DNA from: Mycobacterium avium subsp. avium
GTDB lineage: Bacteria; Actinomycetota; Actinomycetes; Mycobacteriales; Mycobacteriaceae
Direction: 5' to 3'
DNA length: 64,000 nt
Assembly (NCBI RefSeq): GCF_009741445.1
Contig: NZ_CP046507.1
Coordinates: forward strand, 1,984,001 to 2,048,000
The notes under the pieces are model-generated. The model did not search any database, was not told where the DNA came from, and saw only the letters and a program-made list of their open reading frames with translations. This document shows positions 28,660-37,148 of the stretch, piece after piece (the stretch's first letter is position 1; each line of letters begins with the position of its first letter). The translations under genes and the position numbers were made by a program.

Positions 28660-29234
28660 ACTCTGATGTCAGATCGCAAAACGGTGAAGAGGTATGTGAG
28701 TTTGTTTGGCTCGCTGTTGCTGCTTACGACAAGACTGAGCGAGCTTTTCGCAGCCTAGAAGATTGGCGTGACGACAGCAATTCGAGCAGACCTGTACTCT
28801 CAGCGATAAGTGAAGTTGTTAGCCATGTAGAGGTCTTCGTTGTTGAGTCGCTGACCATGCACGCCAAATTGATATCTGCCTCGTCGGTCGAGCCCATACC
28901 CGATATTGTGATGAACTCAATTTCCAAGCCCGTGGAATCAAGTTGGAATGAGCGACGGAAGTTCATCAAGACGTGGCTAGGTGTCGATGTTGTTGATGCG
29001 GGCTGGTGGAGAAGCTGGCTTGGGTTCGTAGATGCCCGGAATGCGTGGGCGCACGGTTTAGGCCGTCTCACCTCACGGCAACGCAATAGCCAAGAAGTAC
29101 TGGCCAATCTTCGAGCTGCCGGCCTCGCAGTCCAAGCGTCGAAAGTTGTTGGCACTCCGGCAGATGTTAAGAAATGCGCGAAGTCCGCTGTTGAAGTTAT
29201 CGACTGGATCGACCAACGCGTCCGGCGCGTATAA
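28656..29234 (+). CDS. HEPN-domain protein (predicted RNase) coupled to the reverse transcriptase
   Basis: A 192-residue, mostly helical protein. Near residue 127 it has RNAWAHG, which fits the HEPN ribonuclease signature RNxxxH. Its ATG lies inside the stop of the reverse transcriptase gene (ATGA, 28656-28659), so the two are made together. HEPN proteins act as toxin or effector RNases in many anti-phage systems, and lactococcal AbiA is remembered as joining an RT and a HEPN domain in one chain. Here they would be two chains. GC content is as low as in the RT gene. No antitoxin-like third gene follows. Nuclease activity is inferred from the motif only. Confidence 0.75.
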   Translation: MNSDVRSQNGEEVCEFVWLAVAAYDKTERAFRSLEDWRDDSNSSRPVLSAISEVVSHVEVFVVESLTMHAKLISASSVEPIPDIVMNSISKPVESSWNERRKFIKTWLGVDVVDAGWWRSWLGFVDARNAWAHGLGRLTSRQRNSQEVLANLRAAGLAVQASKVVGTPADVKKCAKSAVEVIDWIDQRVRRV

Positions 29235-29262
29235 AACCCCCTGGGGGGTACCCCCTCGCTGC
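29235..29262 (+). terminator. Hairpin directly after the RT-HEPN pair
   Basis: GGGGGTACCCCC at 29244-29255 is a perfect palindrome, and an overlapping ACCCCC/GGGGGT stem begins four bases after the HEPN stop. The position fits a transcription terminator for the two-gene unit. There is no U tract, which is common for mycobacterial terminators. Confidence 0.4.
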
Positions 29263-29360
29263 CCCGACCGTGGGCCTCGTCCGGCCAGCGACCCTTCACT
29301 CTCCGACGAAGAAGCTGCGCATTCGCGTGACCGATCCAGCGGCCCCTTCCAAATCGACCA

Positions 29361-29606
29361 CTAGAGTTTGGGAAAGCCAGGCACGGAACGCCAGCCATCG
29401 GTTAACATCTGGTCAGACTGGATAAATGCCGACTCGGCCGATGTGGGGGGGCCCGCGTCTAAGCGTGCCGTACACGAGAACGGGTCCTCTTTCGCCCCGC
29501 AGAAGTCAGCCTGGGCAACGCTTGCCGCACAGACTCCAGTGGTGAGAAGTCCAGCAGCAAGTAAAGCTGAACAGACCACGGCGCGACCAAGTTTCATTGC
29601 TCCCAT
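29361..29606 (-). CDS. Small secreted protein, unknown
   Basis: An 81-residue protein with a signal peptide (MKLGRAVVCSALLAAGLLTTGVCAA region, cleavage near AQA-DFC). The short mature part has two Cys (DFCGAKEDPFSC) and the phrase ADFCGAKED. Two starts are possible: ATG 29606 with GGGAG ten bases upstream, or ATG 29597 with GGGAG three bases upstream. It is the first of several small exported proteins between the defence-like pair and the catabolic block. I do not recognise a family. Confidence 0.6.
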   Translation of the reverse strand: MGAMKLGRAVVCSALLAAGLLTTGVCAASVAQADFCGAKEDPFSCTARLDAGPPTSAESAFIQSDQMLTDGWRSVPGFPKL

Positions 29607-29624
29607 GACGTGCCTGCTCCCTGC

Positions 29625-29870
29625 CTACTTCGACCGACCGGTGCCGCCGTGCCAGGAGCCTGACCCTTGCTTGTGTTGGGAGTGGCTGTACGTCCCGTCG
29701 TTGTCGGGGAGGCTGCTCCGTGTGTGATCCGGCGATGGCACGTAGTTACCGTCAACGTTGATGTAGCCACCGCACGTTGGCAGTGGGCCCACCGGTGAGA
29801 GTGGAGCCACGAATAAGACAGCCGCGATCATCCCGGCCGGCGCAACGCTGATCTTCGTGATACGCGACAT
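29625..29870 (-). CDS. Small secreted protein, degenerate DUF3761-like
   Basis: An 81-residue protein with an N-terminal export signal (APAGMIAAVLFVAPLSPVG). The mature part, CGGYINVDGNYVPSPDH followed by DGTYSHSQHKQGSGSWHGG, follows the pattern of DUF3761 proteins, which have a DGTYSFSxHRSGTCSHHGG end. The usual Cys in that ending is replaced (GSGSWHGG) and the chain stops early, so the protein may be decaying. It lies 18 bases upstream of the preceding small secreted gene on the same strand, perhaps as one transcript. Confidence 0.55.
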   Translation of the reverse strand: MSRITKISVAPAGMIAAVLFVAPLSPVGPLPTCGGYINVDGNYVPSPDHTRSSLPDNDGTYSHSQHKQGSGSWHGGTGRSK

Positions 29871-30053
29871 GACTCCACTCCGGGGTTTCGTACGGAGATG
29901 TTCACCCGACGCCCGAGGACATCAATTTAGCTGCGCCGGTCGTCCGTGTTTGCGATTTCACGATTTCCGATGTGTGCTTCTCGTGGAACCGTTTAGGCTC
30001 CCGTCGGCGAACCGGGCAACCGCCACCATGCAGGCATCACCAAAACAGGGGGC

Positions 30054-30278
30054 ATGTCGTTGTGCATTGCCTTTGGCGCGGCAATCACCGTGTCGATCGG
30101 CATCGGCGTCGGCGCGCCGGCCCACGCCGATGACCAAGCCTTGATCGCTGATCTCAATGCGCGCGGCGTCTCACCGCTGATTCCGCGTGCATGAAAATCG
30201 GTGGATGACCCGGCTTACCCGCCCGACTTCATTGCCGGTTGCCAAGACGAGGGCCGCGCGCTCGCGGCATCGCACTAA
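30054..30278 (+). pseudogene. Decayed small exported protein, in-frame TGA
   Basis: From ATG 30054 the frame gives a signal peptide (IAFGAAITVSIGIGVGAPAHA) and DDQALIADLNARGVSPL, the opening of a DUF732-type protein. TGA at 30192-30194 interrupts it. The same frame continues with SVDDPAYPPDFIAGCQDEG and ends at TAA 30276-30278. The DUF732 ending with a conserved YCP-like Cys is missing. The rest of 29871-30540 holds no other gene that I can support. Confidence 0.5.
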
Positions 30279-30506
30279 AATGGGCCTGCTCATCAGCGGA
30301 TTCGCCAACAGTACCGCTTGACCTCCGGAAATGGTTGGCGCCGTTGCGGTTTCATATTGAGTCACATGCTGTTGCGGAACTTCGCGCAGCGGTCGGTGCC
30401 ACCCACCTTCCAACTCGGCATCCTGAACTCGACATACAGGGCGAAGCAATGCCCCGTCACCGGCCGAGCACATCAGGGTTTGCGCATTTCAACCGCGGAT
30501 TTGTGG

Positions 30507-30534
30507 TTGTTAAACGACGCGAACGCGGCATAAT
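30507..30534 (+). promoter_or_regulatory. Promoter of a probably leaderless secreted-protein gene
   Basis: TTGTTA (30507-30512) and CATAAT (30529-30534) are spaced 16 bases apart. The -10 box ends six bases before the ATG at 30541, so transcription would begin at or next to the start codon. No ribosome site precedes the ATG. Leaderless mRNAs are frequent in mycobacteria. Confidence 0.45.
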
Positions 30535-30540
30535 GCCCCC

Positions 30541-30840
30541 ATGCGTTTCACCTACGCCGTCGCGGCGGCCGGCATGGCCCTCACTGCGCTCATCGGCGCG
30601 TCGGCAGCGCACGCTGATACGGGCGTCAATGGCTACGTACAGTGCGTCGGTGGCGATGCCAAGCCCCCGCCACCGGGGCAACAGGCAGAATTTTGGTTTC
30701 CCAGCGTTCATGTGATCGACGTCGACCTCAGTTCTGGTGTGCTTCCCGAACAGGTGGTCCAGCGGTTAGTGGACATGGGAGTCAAGCCGGAAGACGCCGC
30801 CACTCGCGTGCGCTGCTTCATGGCCAACGCACCGCATTAG
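30541..30840 (+). CDS. Small secreted protein, unknown
   Basis: A 99-residue protein with a clear signal peptide (YAVAAAGMALTALIGASAAHA-D). The mature 75 residues include a proline-rich KPPPPGQQAEFWFPSVHV, then a helical end, LPEQVVQRLVDMGVKPEDAATRV, with two Cys overall (QCVGG and RCFMA). This resembles a group of small mycobacterial exported proteins of unknown role. The start is the ATG directly behind the predicted -10 box. Confidence 0.7.
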   Translation: MRFTYAVAAAGMALTALIGASAAHADTGVNGYVQCVGGDAKPPPPGQQAEFWFPSVHVIDVDLSSGVLPEQVVQRLVDMGVKPEDAATRVRCFMANAPH

Positions 30841-31036
30841 CTCCCAAAGGCTCCGCGGGCCCGTCACCAAGCGCGGGCTCGTTGAATATGCCGCGCGACA
30901 GGTCTTTTGAATAAGCTCTGAGCCCCGAAAGCCGGCCCGCCACCCGCCCAACCAGGCCGCCCACGTCAAAACCGCCCCGCCGTGTCAGAGCCCCGAGTTA
31001 CGATCTGCGGCACGCAGTTACAGATTCGAGGTGGCC

Positions 31037-31339
31037 ATGCATCGCATCCGACGTGTCGTCATCACCCTCGTTGCGGCGGCCGCGGCGATGTTCCCGGTTG
31101 CCGCGTTCGCCTCCGCGCCCCCGGCATCGGCCGACCCGATCTGCGGGACGCCGGGAACACCGCCCTGCGCGGGTCCCAGTCCCCTGACACCGGAACAGCA
31201 GTGCGCCTTGATCGCGTGGCGCTCGATGTTGCCGTGCAACTGGCTAGGCATGCAGGTGCCCGCCGGCACCCCGGGGAGTTGGGACAACCCGCCGGCGCCG
31301 CCGCCCCCGGCCGAGCCCCCGCCCCCGCCGCCGCCGTGA
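31037..31339 (+). CDS. Small proline-rich secreted protein
   Basis: A 100-residue exported protein. The signal peptide is RRVVITLVAAAAAMFPVAAFA with cleavage near PASA-DP. The mature part has a Cys pair around CGTPGTPPC, QQCALIAWRSMLPCNW in the middle, and ends in a run of prolines. ATG 31037 has GAGG five bases upstream. The proline tail suggests a cell-wall location. The function is unknown. Confidence 0.65.
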   Translation: MHRIRRVVITLVAAAAAMFPVAAFASAPPASADPICGTPGTPPCAGPSPLTPEQQCALIAWRSMLPCNWLGMQVPAGTPGSWDNPPAPPPPAEPPPPPPP

Positions 31340-31397
31340 GCCTCGACCGCAGGAATGACGGCGGCGTCGCGACGTCGCAATGCGCTATCTTCAGCCG

Positions 31398-31937
31398 GTG
31401 ACCAGACCTGCTCGCATGAGCACCCTCGCGGCGGCGCTGGCGCTGACGGCGTGCTTGACCGCGCCCGGCGCCACCGCCGACCCGACGCCCCAACAGTCGC
31501 CCTTCCCGACCGGAAAGTCCGGCACCACCATCCACGTCACGGAGTACAGCACCGCGACGGCCGACGTCACGCTCAACAACGCGACCTGGGTCTCGTCCGG
31601 CTGCCCGGGCGGCGGCGGGTGCAACGTCATCGAACTCACCATCGCCGGCAAATCCGACAAGCCGTTCACCTACAGCCAGGCCTCGATCACCGCCGCCTCC
31701 ACCCCGTGGCGCCAAGACCCCTACCGCGACATCCAGGGCGGCTCGTCGCTGGCCGACTACCAGCAGCTCAACAAGACGCCGCCGCTGCGCGTGGGCAGCG
31801 TCACCAACGGTCAAACCGCCCACGGCTTCATCGCCTACGACGGCGCCATCCGCCAGGGCGATGTCTACATCGAGTTCAACGACCCCGACGCGCCGGCCGC
31901 CCCCACCCCGCTGGCCGGCTGGAAAGTCCACACCTGA
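31398..31937 (+). CDS. Secreted protein or lipoprotein with beta-sandwich-like domain
   Basis: A 179-residue exported protein. The signal sequence MSTLAAALALTACLTAPGATA contains ALTAC, a possible lipobox, but a type I site at ATA-DP is equally possible. The mature part (GTTIHVTEYSTATADVTLNNATW onward, with TPLAGWKVHT at the end) is rich in Thr and beta-prone, reminiscent of MPT63/DUF1942 or DUF4352 folds, without certainty. GTG 31398 follows a TATCTT box by six bases and may be a leaderless start; an upstream ATG at 31380 is also in frame. It converges on the first amidohydrolase. Confidence 0.65.
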   Translation: MTRPARMSTLAAALALTACLTAPGATADPTPQQSPFPTGKSGTTIHVTEYSTATADVTLNNATWVSSGCPGGGGCNVIELTIAGKSDKPFTYSQASITAASTPWRQDPYRDIQGGSSLADYQQLNKTPPLRVGSVTNGQTAHGFIAYDGAIRQGDVYIEFNDPDAPAAPTPLAGWKVHT

Positions 31938-31944
31938 GGCGCGT

Positions 31945-33222
31945 TCAGCTCTGCACCAGATCGGACATGGGCTCCGCGTCGGTCAGCCAGTGCCGTCCGG
32001 TCCGGCGGGCCGCCTCCCACTTGGGAATGCTCACCGCATCGTCCTGGCCCAGGTCCGCGGGAACCGGGCCGATGCGCGCGGCCAGCGGGGCCAGCGCGCC
32101 CAGGTCGAAGTTGTACAGCTCGGCGGCGGCCAAGCCCAGCATCTGGCGGGTCTCCTCGACGGGAATGTCCCAGAACGAGCGCCGCAGCCAGTCGCGGGTG
32201 TGCGGCCAGGTTCCTTCCGGGTGCGGAAAGTCGTTGCCCCACAAGATGTTCGACACGCCGATCTCGTAGCGCCGGGCCAGCTCCCTGCGCTCGGTGGTGG
32301 TGGCGCCGATGAAACAGTTCCGGTCGAAGTACGCCGAGGGCGGCATGGTCAGGTCGCCCTCCATCAGATGGCTCATCTTCTTGGCCGAATGCTCACGCAG
32401 ATACCGGGTGTCCATCAGCCACAGCAGATCGTTGGCCCAGAACGCGCCGCACTCCGTCACCCCCCAGCGCAGGCCCGGGAAACGCTCGAACACGCCCGAC
32501 CACAACGCGAACCACAGCGGCCGCGCCCCCCACCACCGCACCTCGGTGACATAGATGCCCAAATGGCCCCCGTACTCCTCCTGCGGCGCGGGACCGGAAT
32601 GGGTGTGCACCGGCATCTGCAGGTCCTGGCAGGCGGCCCAGACCTTGTCGTAGCGACGGTCGTGATACGGCGGGTAGCCGACCCAGCGCGCCGGGATCAG
32701 GATCCCGCCCCGCAACCCCGACTCGGCCGCGCGGGTGATCTCGGCGACCGCCGCGTCCACGTCGGCCAGGATCGGCACCACCGCGACCCCGGCCCGCCGC
32801 TCGGGACTGTGGCTGCACAGCTCGGCCAGCCAGCGGTTGTGCGCCCGCGCCCCGGCCATCGCCCGGCCCGGGTCGAGGTCGCCCGACTGGCCCAGGCCGG
32901 CCCCGAACGGGGCGCCGGCCACCCCGGTCACCGCGTCGGCGTCGGGAAAGATGACCTCGCCGACCACCCCGTCGCCGTCAAGTTCCTTGTCCCGCAACGC
33001 CACATCCCACCCGCCGGCGATGCCCTCGCCGTGCTCGGAGAACCACTCCTGCGCGAACTCCTCGTCGATGAACCCGCCGGCCTGCGCCGCGGCCGTCTTC
33101 TCCGCCAGATACGTCTCGAAGTCCTCCCGGTATTCGGGGTCGACGTATTCGCGGTAGCGCTCGGTCGGCAGCTCGGCGTGGGTGTCCGCGGAGATGATGA
33201 TGTAGGGGTCCACGTCGGTCAT
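31945..33222 (-). CDS. Amidohydrolase family protein (amidohydrolase 2)
   Basis: A 425-residue metal-dependent TIM-barrel hydrolase or decarboxylase. It opens with IIISADTHAELP, where family members have a D-x-H metal motif. Further motifs are the mid-chain VHTHSG, and the late WGNDFPHPEGTW with the catalytic Asp. It is one of three related genes in 6.5 kb. The downstream partners in its operon, read from the divergent IclR gene, are SDR, ADC-like protein, a second amidohydrolase, then this one, all on the minus strand with short gaps. The substrate is unknown; relatives decarboxylate or hydrolyse ring acids. Confidence 0.85.
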   Translation of the reverse strand: MTDVDPYIIISADTHAELPTERYREYVDPEYREDFETYLAEKTAAAQAGGFIDEEFAQEWFSEHGEGIAGGWDVALRDKELDGDGVVGEVIFPDADAVTGVAGAPFGAGLGQSGDLDPGRAMAGARAHNRWLAELCSHSPERRAGVAVVPILADVDAAVAEITRAAESGLRGGILIPARWVGYPPYHDRRYDKVWAACQDLQMPVHTHSGPAPQEEYGGHLGIYVTEVRWWGARPLWFALWSGVFERFPGLRWGVTECGAFWANDLLWLMDTRYLREHSAKKMSHLMEGDLTMPPSAYFDRNCFIGATTTERRELARRYEIGVSNILWGNDFPHPEGTWPHTRDWLRRSFWDIPVEETRQMLGLAAAELYNFDLGALAPLAARIGPVPADLGQDDAVSIPKWEAARRTGRHWLTDAEPMSDLVQS

Positions 33223-33236
33223 GGCGGTCCTTTCGC

Positions 33237-34451
33237 TTACCAGGTGCGGATGGGGTCGGGCTCGAAGACGGTGCTGCTCGCGTCGGCGGGCACGGCGGCC
33301 AGCGGCTCGGCGACCTCGGCCACGCTCGGGCCGATCCGGTCCACCAGCGGCGCCAGCGCGTCGAGGTCGAAGCCGTACACCCTCGCCGCGTTCCCGCCCA
33401 CCATGGCGGCCACCTCGTCGGGCGGAACGTCACTGAAGGTGTGCCGCAACGCTTCTCGCGTGTAGGGGGCGGTCCCCTCGTAGTGCGGGTAGTCGCTGCC
33501 CCACATGATCTTCTCGACACCGATTCCGTGCCGCTCGGCGCACTCGACCGGGCGCATGAAACTCGCGCCGACGTAACGCTGGCGGGCCCAGTACTGGCTC
33601 GGCTTGAGCGAAAGCGAACCGGCGGTGGGACCGGCGAACCGGGCGATCGCCGAGTTCGCTCGCGCGTAGCGGGCCGCGGCCACGTCCAGCGAGGCCAGCG
33701 TCGCCGGTATCCACCCGGCGCCCTGCTCGGTGAACACCACGGTGAGGTCGGGATGGCGGTCCAGGGCGCCGCTGAAGATCAAGTGCCACAACGCCCGATG
33801 CGCCCACCAGTGCGTCTCGTACACCCAGACGGCGAACGAGCTGCCCCACCCGTCGGTCGGGCTCGGCCCGGCGTTGCCGCCATGGTGGTTGACCACCACC
33901 CCGGCCTCCGCGCACGCCGCCCACAGCGGCTCCCAGTGCTCGGCGTACAGCGGCGGGATGCCGGTGCCGGGGGCGATCCCGGGCAGCAACACCCCGCCGC
34001 GCAGGCCGAGTTTGGCGATCTGCGCCACCTCGGCGACGGCTTCGTCCAAGTCCCCCAGCAGGATCTGCCCCACCCCGGCGCGCCGCTCGGGTGACAGCGA
34101 ACAGAAGTCGGCCAGCCAGCGGTTGTGGGCGCGCAGCCCGGCCCAGCGCAGCTCGAGCTCCCGGGCCGTCTCCGGCGGCGGGGCGGCCAGGCTGGCGTGC
34201 GGAAAGAACGGCGGCACGGTGTTGGAGTAAATCACCTCTCCCGCAATGCCTTCGGTGTCCAGCTCACAGTTGCGCCGCGCGCTGTTCCAGTTGCGCTCGG
34301 CGTCGGGCTCGCTCAGGTCGCCGAACGGGTTCACGTAAGTCTTTGCCCAACCGTCGAATTCGTCACGGTACTGCGGATCCAGGTAGTCGCGGTAGTCGAG
34401 CAGGTCCGCGCCGGCGTGGCAGTCGGCCGAGATGACGGTGTAGCGGTCCAT
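33237..34451 (-). CDS. Amidohydrolase family protein (amidohydrolase 2)
   Basis: A 404-residue TIM-barrel enzyme related to its neighbour. It has VISADCHAGADL at the start, VVNHHGGNAG in the middle and MWGSDYPHYEGT near the end. Fifteen bases separate it from the next gene, and it begins three bases after the ADC-like gene's stop, so it belongs to the same transcript. Two adjacent but diverged copies suggest either consecutive steps or a heteromer. Confidence 0.85.
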   Translation of the reverse strand: MDRYTVISADCHAGADLLDYRDYLDPQYRDEFDGWAKTYVNPFGDLSEPDAERNWNSARRNCELDTEGIAGEVIYSNTVPPFFPHASLAAPPPETARELELRWAGLRAHNRWLADFCSLSPERRAGVGQILLGDLDEAVAEVAQIAKLGLRGGVLLPGIAPGTGIPPLYAEHWEPLWAACAEAGVVVNHHGGNAGPSPTDGWGSSFAVWVYETHWWAHRALWHLIFSGALDRHPDLTVVFTEQGAGWIPATLASLDVAAARYARANSAIARFAGPTAGSLSLKPSQYWARQRYVGASFMRPVECAERHGIGVEKIMWGSDYPHYEGTAPYTREALRHTFSDVPPDEVAAMVGGNAARVYGFDLDALAPLVDRIGPSVAEVAEPLAAVPADASSTVFEPDPIRTW

Positions 34452-34454
34452 GCG

Positions 34455-35258
34455 CTACGCCCGCGCCGGTTCGGGCCGCGGGGCGGCCAGCAGGGCCACG
34501 TCGTCGTAGCGCTGGTGCACATACGGCAGCAGCCACTCCTGCGGCACCCGCGCCGCGATCCGCCCCACCTGCACGGTGCGCCGCCGGCACCAGGTGATCG
34601 ACGTGACCTGACGAATCACGATGTCGGCCACCGGATCCAGCGGCGACTCCCCCAGCTCGAGGGTGCCGTCGATGTTCTCCAGCAGCTCGTAGTGCCGGTG
34701 GTATTCACCGTAGACCAGGTGGGGGTCGGTGATGCCGCTGCCGTCGGGCGCGCGCAGGAACTTGAAGTAGAACTCGGTGTTCATCTGGTCGGGCGGCAAC
34801 TCCGCCGGGCCACTGACCTGCCCGCTCAGCCGGATCAGCCGGTAGCCCAGCCGGTCCACGCCGGCGGTGACGCGGTCGCCGTCGCGCTCCACCGTGATCT
34901 GCGCGAGTTTCTTTGGCTCGCCGAAGGTTTCGCGGCCGCCGGTGACGGACTGTTCGGTGGACTGGGGCATGAACAGCGGATAGTCGCCGTGCCGGTCACC
35001 GTGCCGGGCGGTCACCGAGAACACCGCCGACCCGAACGGCGCCATCCCCTCGATGCGGACCCGCTGCAGCTGGATGCGCACCAGCGGTTCGTCGGCCGGC
35101 TGCAGCGGCTTGGGCAGCACCGCCGCGACGATGTCCGGCTCCGTGAGGTAGGTGACCGTCACCGCCTCGGTGGCAATCGGCGCCTTGGTGGCATCGATCT
35201 CGTGGTCGACCTGGGCCTCGGGCGGACGGGGCCCGTAGCGAATGACGTTGCTGCTCAC
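34455..35258 (-). CDS. Acetoacetate decarboxylase (ADC) family protein
   Basis: A 267-residue protein of the ADC fold. Members decarboxylate beta-keto acids or perform related aldol or dehydration steps through a Schiff-base Lys. The segment FGEPKKLAQITVERDGDRV is the family's characteristic block with the candidate Lys pair. FYFKFLRAPDGSG and the Arg-rich TSITWCRRRTV follow. GTG 35258 with GGAGAAAACCA upstream is the start and overlaps the SDR stop as GTGA. It is embedded among amidohydrolases and an SDR, which fits degradation of an oxygenated ring compound. Confidence 0.82.
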   Translation of the reverse strand: MSSNVIRYGPRPPEAQVDHEIDATKAPIATEAVTVTYLTEPDIVAAVLPKPLQPADEPLVRIQLQRVRIEGMAPFGSAVFSVTARHGDRHGDYPLFMPQSTEQSVTGGRETFGEPKKLAQITVERDGDRVTAGVDRLGYRLIRLSGQVSGPAELPPDQMNTEFYFKFLRAPDGSGITDPHLVYGEYHRHYELLENIDGTLELGESPLDPVADIVIRQVTSITWCRRRTVQVGRIAARVPQEWLLPYVHQRYDDVALLAAPRPEPARA

Positions 35259-36193
35259 TGGTTTTCTCCTTGCGTTTCGGAGTTTCCGCCGGCGCTGCGG
35301 CCGAGAACGTCGACCAGGTAGTCCGGGGCGCCGCGGGAAAGGATCGATGCCGCCTTGCGGCGCACGACGTCGTCGGACGGCGCGGGCGGGCCCATCATCC
35401 AGAACCGGTCCGCCGCAATGCCGTCCACCACCAGGTCGGCCACCGTCTCCAGCGGGGTGAACTCGACGCGGGCGCCGGCGGCCTCGAACCGGGCCACCAC
35501 CTTGTCCAGCGTCTGCTCGGGCGTGCGGCGTTGCTGCGTCGGGGCGTAGCGCGGCGGTCGATGCCGCCACGACTCCCAGATGCCGGTGTTCAAAAACCCG
35601 CCCGGGAACAGCACGTGCGCACGCACCCGCGTCCCGGTCATCTCCAGGTGCGTGTACAGGCTCTCGGTCACGCACAGCACGGCCGCCTTGGTCATCGGGT
35701 AGACCGCGGTGGCCGGTCCGCCCATGGCGCCCCGCGCGATCGGCGCGAATCCGCCGTTGCCCGAGCAGGTGTTGACCACGTGCCCCTCGCCCCGCTCGAG
35801 CAGGATCGGCACGAACGCCTTGAGGCCGTGGATGACGCCCAGCACGTTGACGTCGATCCCCCAGCGCCAGTCGGCCAGGTCGTGCTCCCACAGATAGCCC
35901 TCGGACACCGCGCCGGTACCGGCGTTGTTGCACACCACGTCCACCGCGCCGAAGCGGCGCAACGCCTCCTTGGCCAGCGCCTCAACCGAGGAGTAGTCGG
36001 TGACGTCGGTGACCACGCCGGCCGCCTCGATGCCCTCGTCGGCCAGCGCCCGCGTCGCCTCCTGCAGCGGGTCGGCGAGCACGTCGGCCAGCACCACCTT
36101 CATGCCCTCGTGGCCGAGACGACGGCCGAGGGCCCGGCCGATGCCTCCGGCGCCGCCGGTGATCACCGCCACCTTGCCCTGCAGGTCCGTCAT
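35255..36193 (-). CDS. SDR family oxidoreductase
   Basis: A 312-residue short-chain dehydrogenase. TGGAGGIGR is at residues 12-20, NNAG at about 92, the Ser region reads VVNTCSGNGG, and the Tyr motif is YPMTK. I chose ATG 36193 (MTDLQGKVAVITGG); an upstream extension has no similarity. It is the first gene of the minus-strand catabolic operon and diverges from the IclR regulator, with 67 bases between the two starts, so the shared intergenic region probably holds the operator. Confidence 0.87.
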   Translation of the reverse strand: MTDLQGKVAVITGGAGGIGRALGRRLGHEGMKVVLADVLADPLQEATRALADEGIEAAGVVTDVTDYSSVEALAKEALRRFGAVDVVCNNAGTGAVSEGYLWEHDLADWRWGIDVNVLGVIHGLKAFVPILLERGEGHVVNTCSGNGGFAPIARGAMGGPATAVYPMTKAAVLCVTESLYTHLEMTGTRVRAHVLFPGGFLNTGIWESWRHRPPRYAPTQQRRTPEQTLDKVVARFEAAGARVEFTPLETVADLVVDGIAADRFWMMGPPAPSDDVVRRKAASILSRGAPDYLVDVLGRSAGGNSETQGENQ

Positions 36194-36260
36194 GGTGTGG
36201 CTATCGTCACACGGTCGCACTGAGCACCACAACCGTTCGCATTATGCGACCATTGCGGGC

Positions 36261-37148
36261 ATGGCCGCGCGTCCCTCGCCGCAAACCGAGCGGGTGGTGA
36301 ACCTGTTCGAGCTGCTGGCGGCCGACGGCAGCGCGGGGATCACCCTGGCCGAGGCGTCCCGGCGGTTGCACGTGCACAAGGCCAGTTGCCACTCGATGCT
36401 GTCCGAACTGCTGCGGGGCGGCTGGCTACTGCGCGACCCGGTGCGCAAGACCTACCACCTGGGCCCGGCCCTAGTGCGGCTCGGCCGCGAGGCCGCCGCC
36501 CGCTACCCGGCCCTGGTGCTGGCCCGCTCGGTGATGGACGAGCTGGCGGCGGCGACGGGCGCGCACTGCGTGGCGTTCTCGGTGAGCGAGGACTACTCCA
36601 CCGTTGTCGATCAGGTCCGCAGCCGCCGCGGCGGCGGGCACCCGATGCCGATCGGCACCCAGTTCCCGCACCGCCCGCCGTACCGGGCGTCGACCGTTGC
36701 CTGGGCGGGAACCGAGGACCGGGAGCGCTGGCTGGCCGCCCTGCCCGACGAGGTGCGCGACCGCTACCGCGAGGCCATCGCCGCCGCCCGGCAGCGCGGC
36801 TACGCGGTGGGCCTGCACCTGCTGCCCGACCTGCGGCTGCAGGAACTGGCGCTGCTGGTGCGCAGCGCCGAGGTGCGATCCACCCGGCTGAGCCAGCTGG
36901 CGCAGGCGCTGACCGACGAGCTCATCCACCAGGAGGAGTGGTTCCCGATCAGCCTGGCCCCCGACCGCAGCTACGAGGTGAGCCACATCGACTCCCCGAT
37001 CCTGGGGCCGGGCCCGAGCATCGCGTTGATGCTCAGCCTGGTGCCCAGCGCCGAGCCGATGAGCGGCGCGGCGGTCACCCGGCTGGGCACCCAGCTGGCC
37101 GCCGCGACCCGCCGACTGAGCGAAGCCCTGGCCGACGAGTCCGGTTAA
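36261..37148 (+). CDS. IclR family transcriptional regulator
   Basis: A 295-residue regulator. The winged helix is N-terminal (RVVNLFELLAADGSAGITLAEASRRLHVHKA with the recognition helix near 35-50). The IclR effector domain follows (YPALVLARSVMDELAAATG, and RQRGYAVGLHLLP typical of the ligand-binding part). It is transcribed away from the SDR-ADC-amidohydrolase operon and probably controls it in response to a pathway intermediate. Its last four bases overlap the convergent third amidohydrolase. Confidence 0.87.
   Translation: MAARPSPQTERVVNLFELLAADGSAGITLAEASRRLHVHKASCHSMLSELLRGGWLLRDPVRKTYHLGPALVRLGREAAARYPALVLARSVMDELAAATGAHCVAFSVSEDYSTVVDQVRSRRGGGHPMPIGTQFPHRPPYRASTVAWAGTEDRERWLAALPDEVRDRYREAIAAARQRGYAVGLHLLPDLRLQELALLVRSAEVRSTRLSQLAQALTDELIHQEEWFPISLAPDRSYEVSHIDSPILGPGPSIALMLSLVPSAEPMSGAAVTRLGTQLAAATRRLSEALADESG

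Noticed and set aside
29857..30144. Plus-strand 95-codon frame in the small-protein region
   Set aside because: It overlaps the start of the DUF732-type remnant in another phase, has no signal or ribosome site, and shows no family features.
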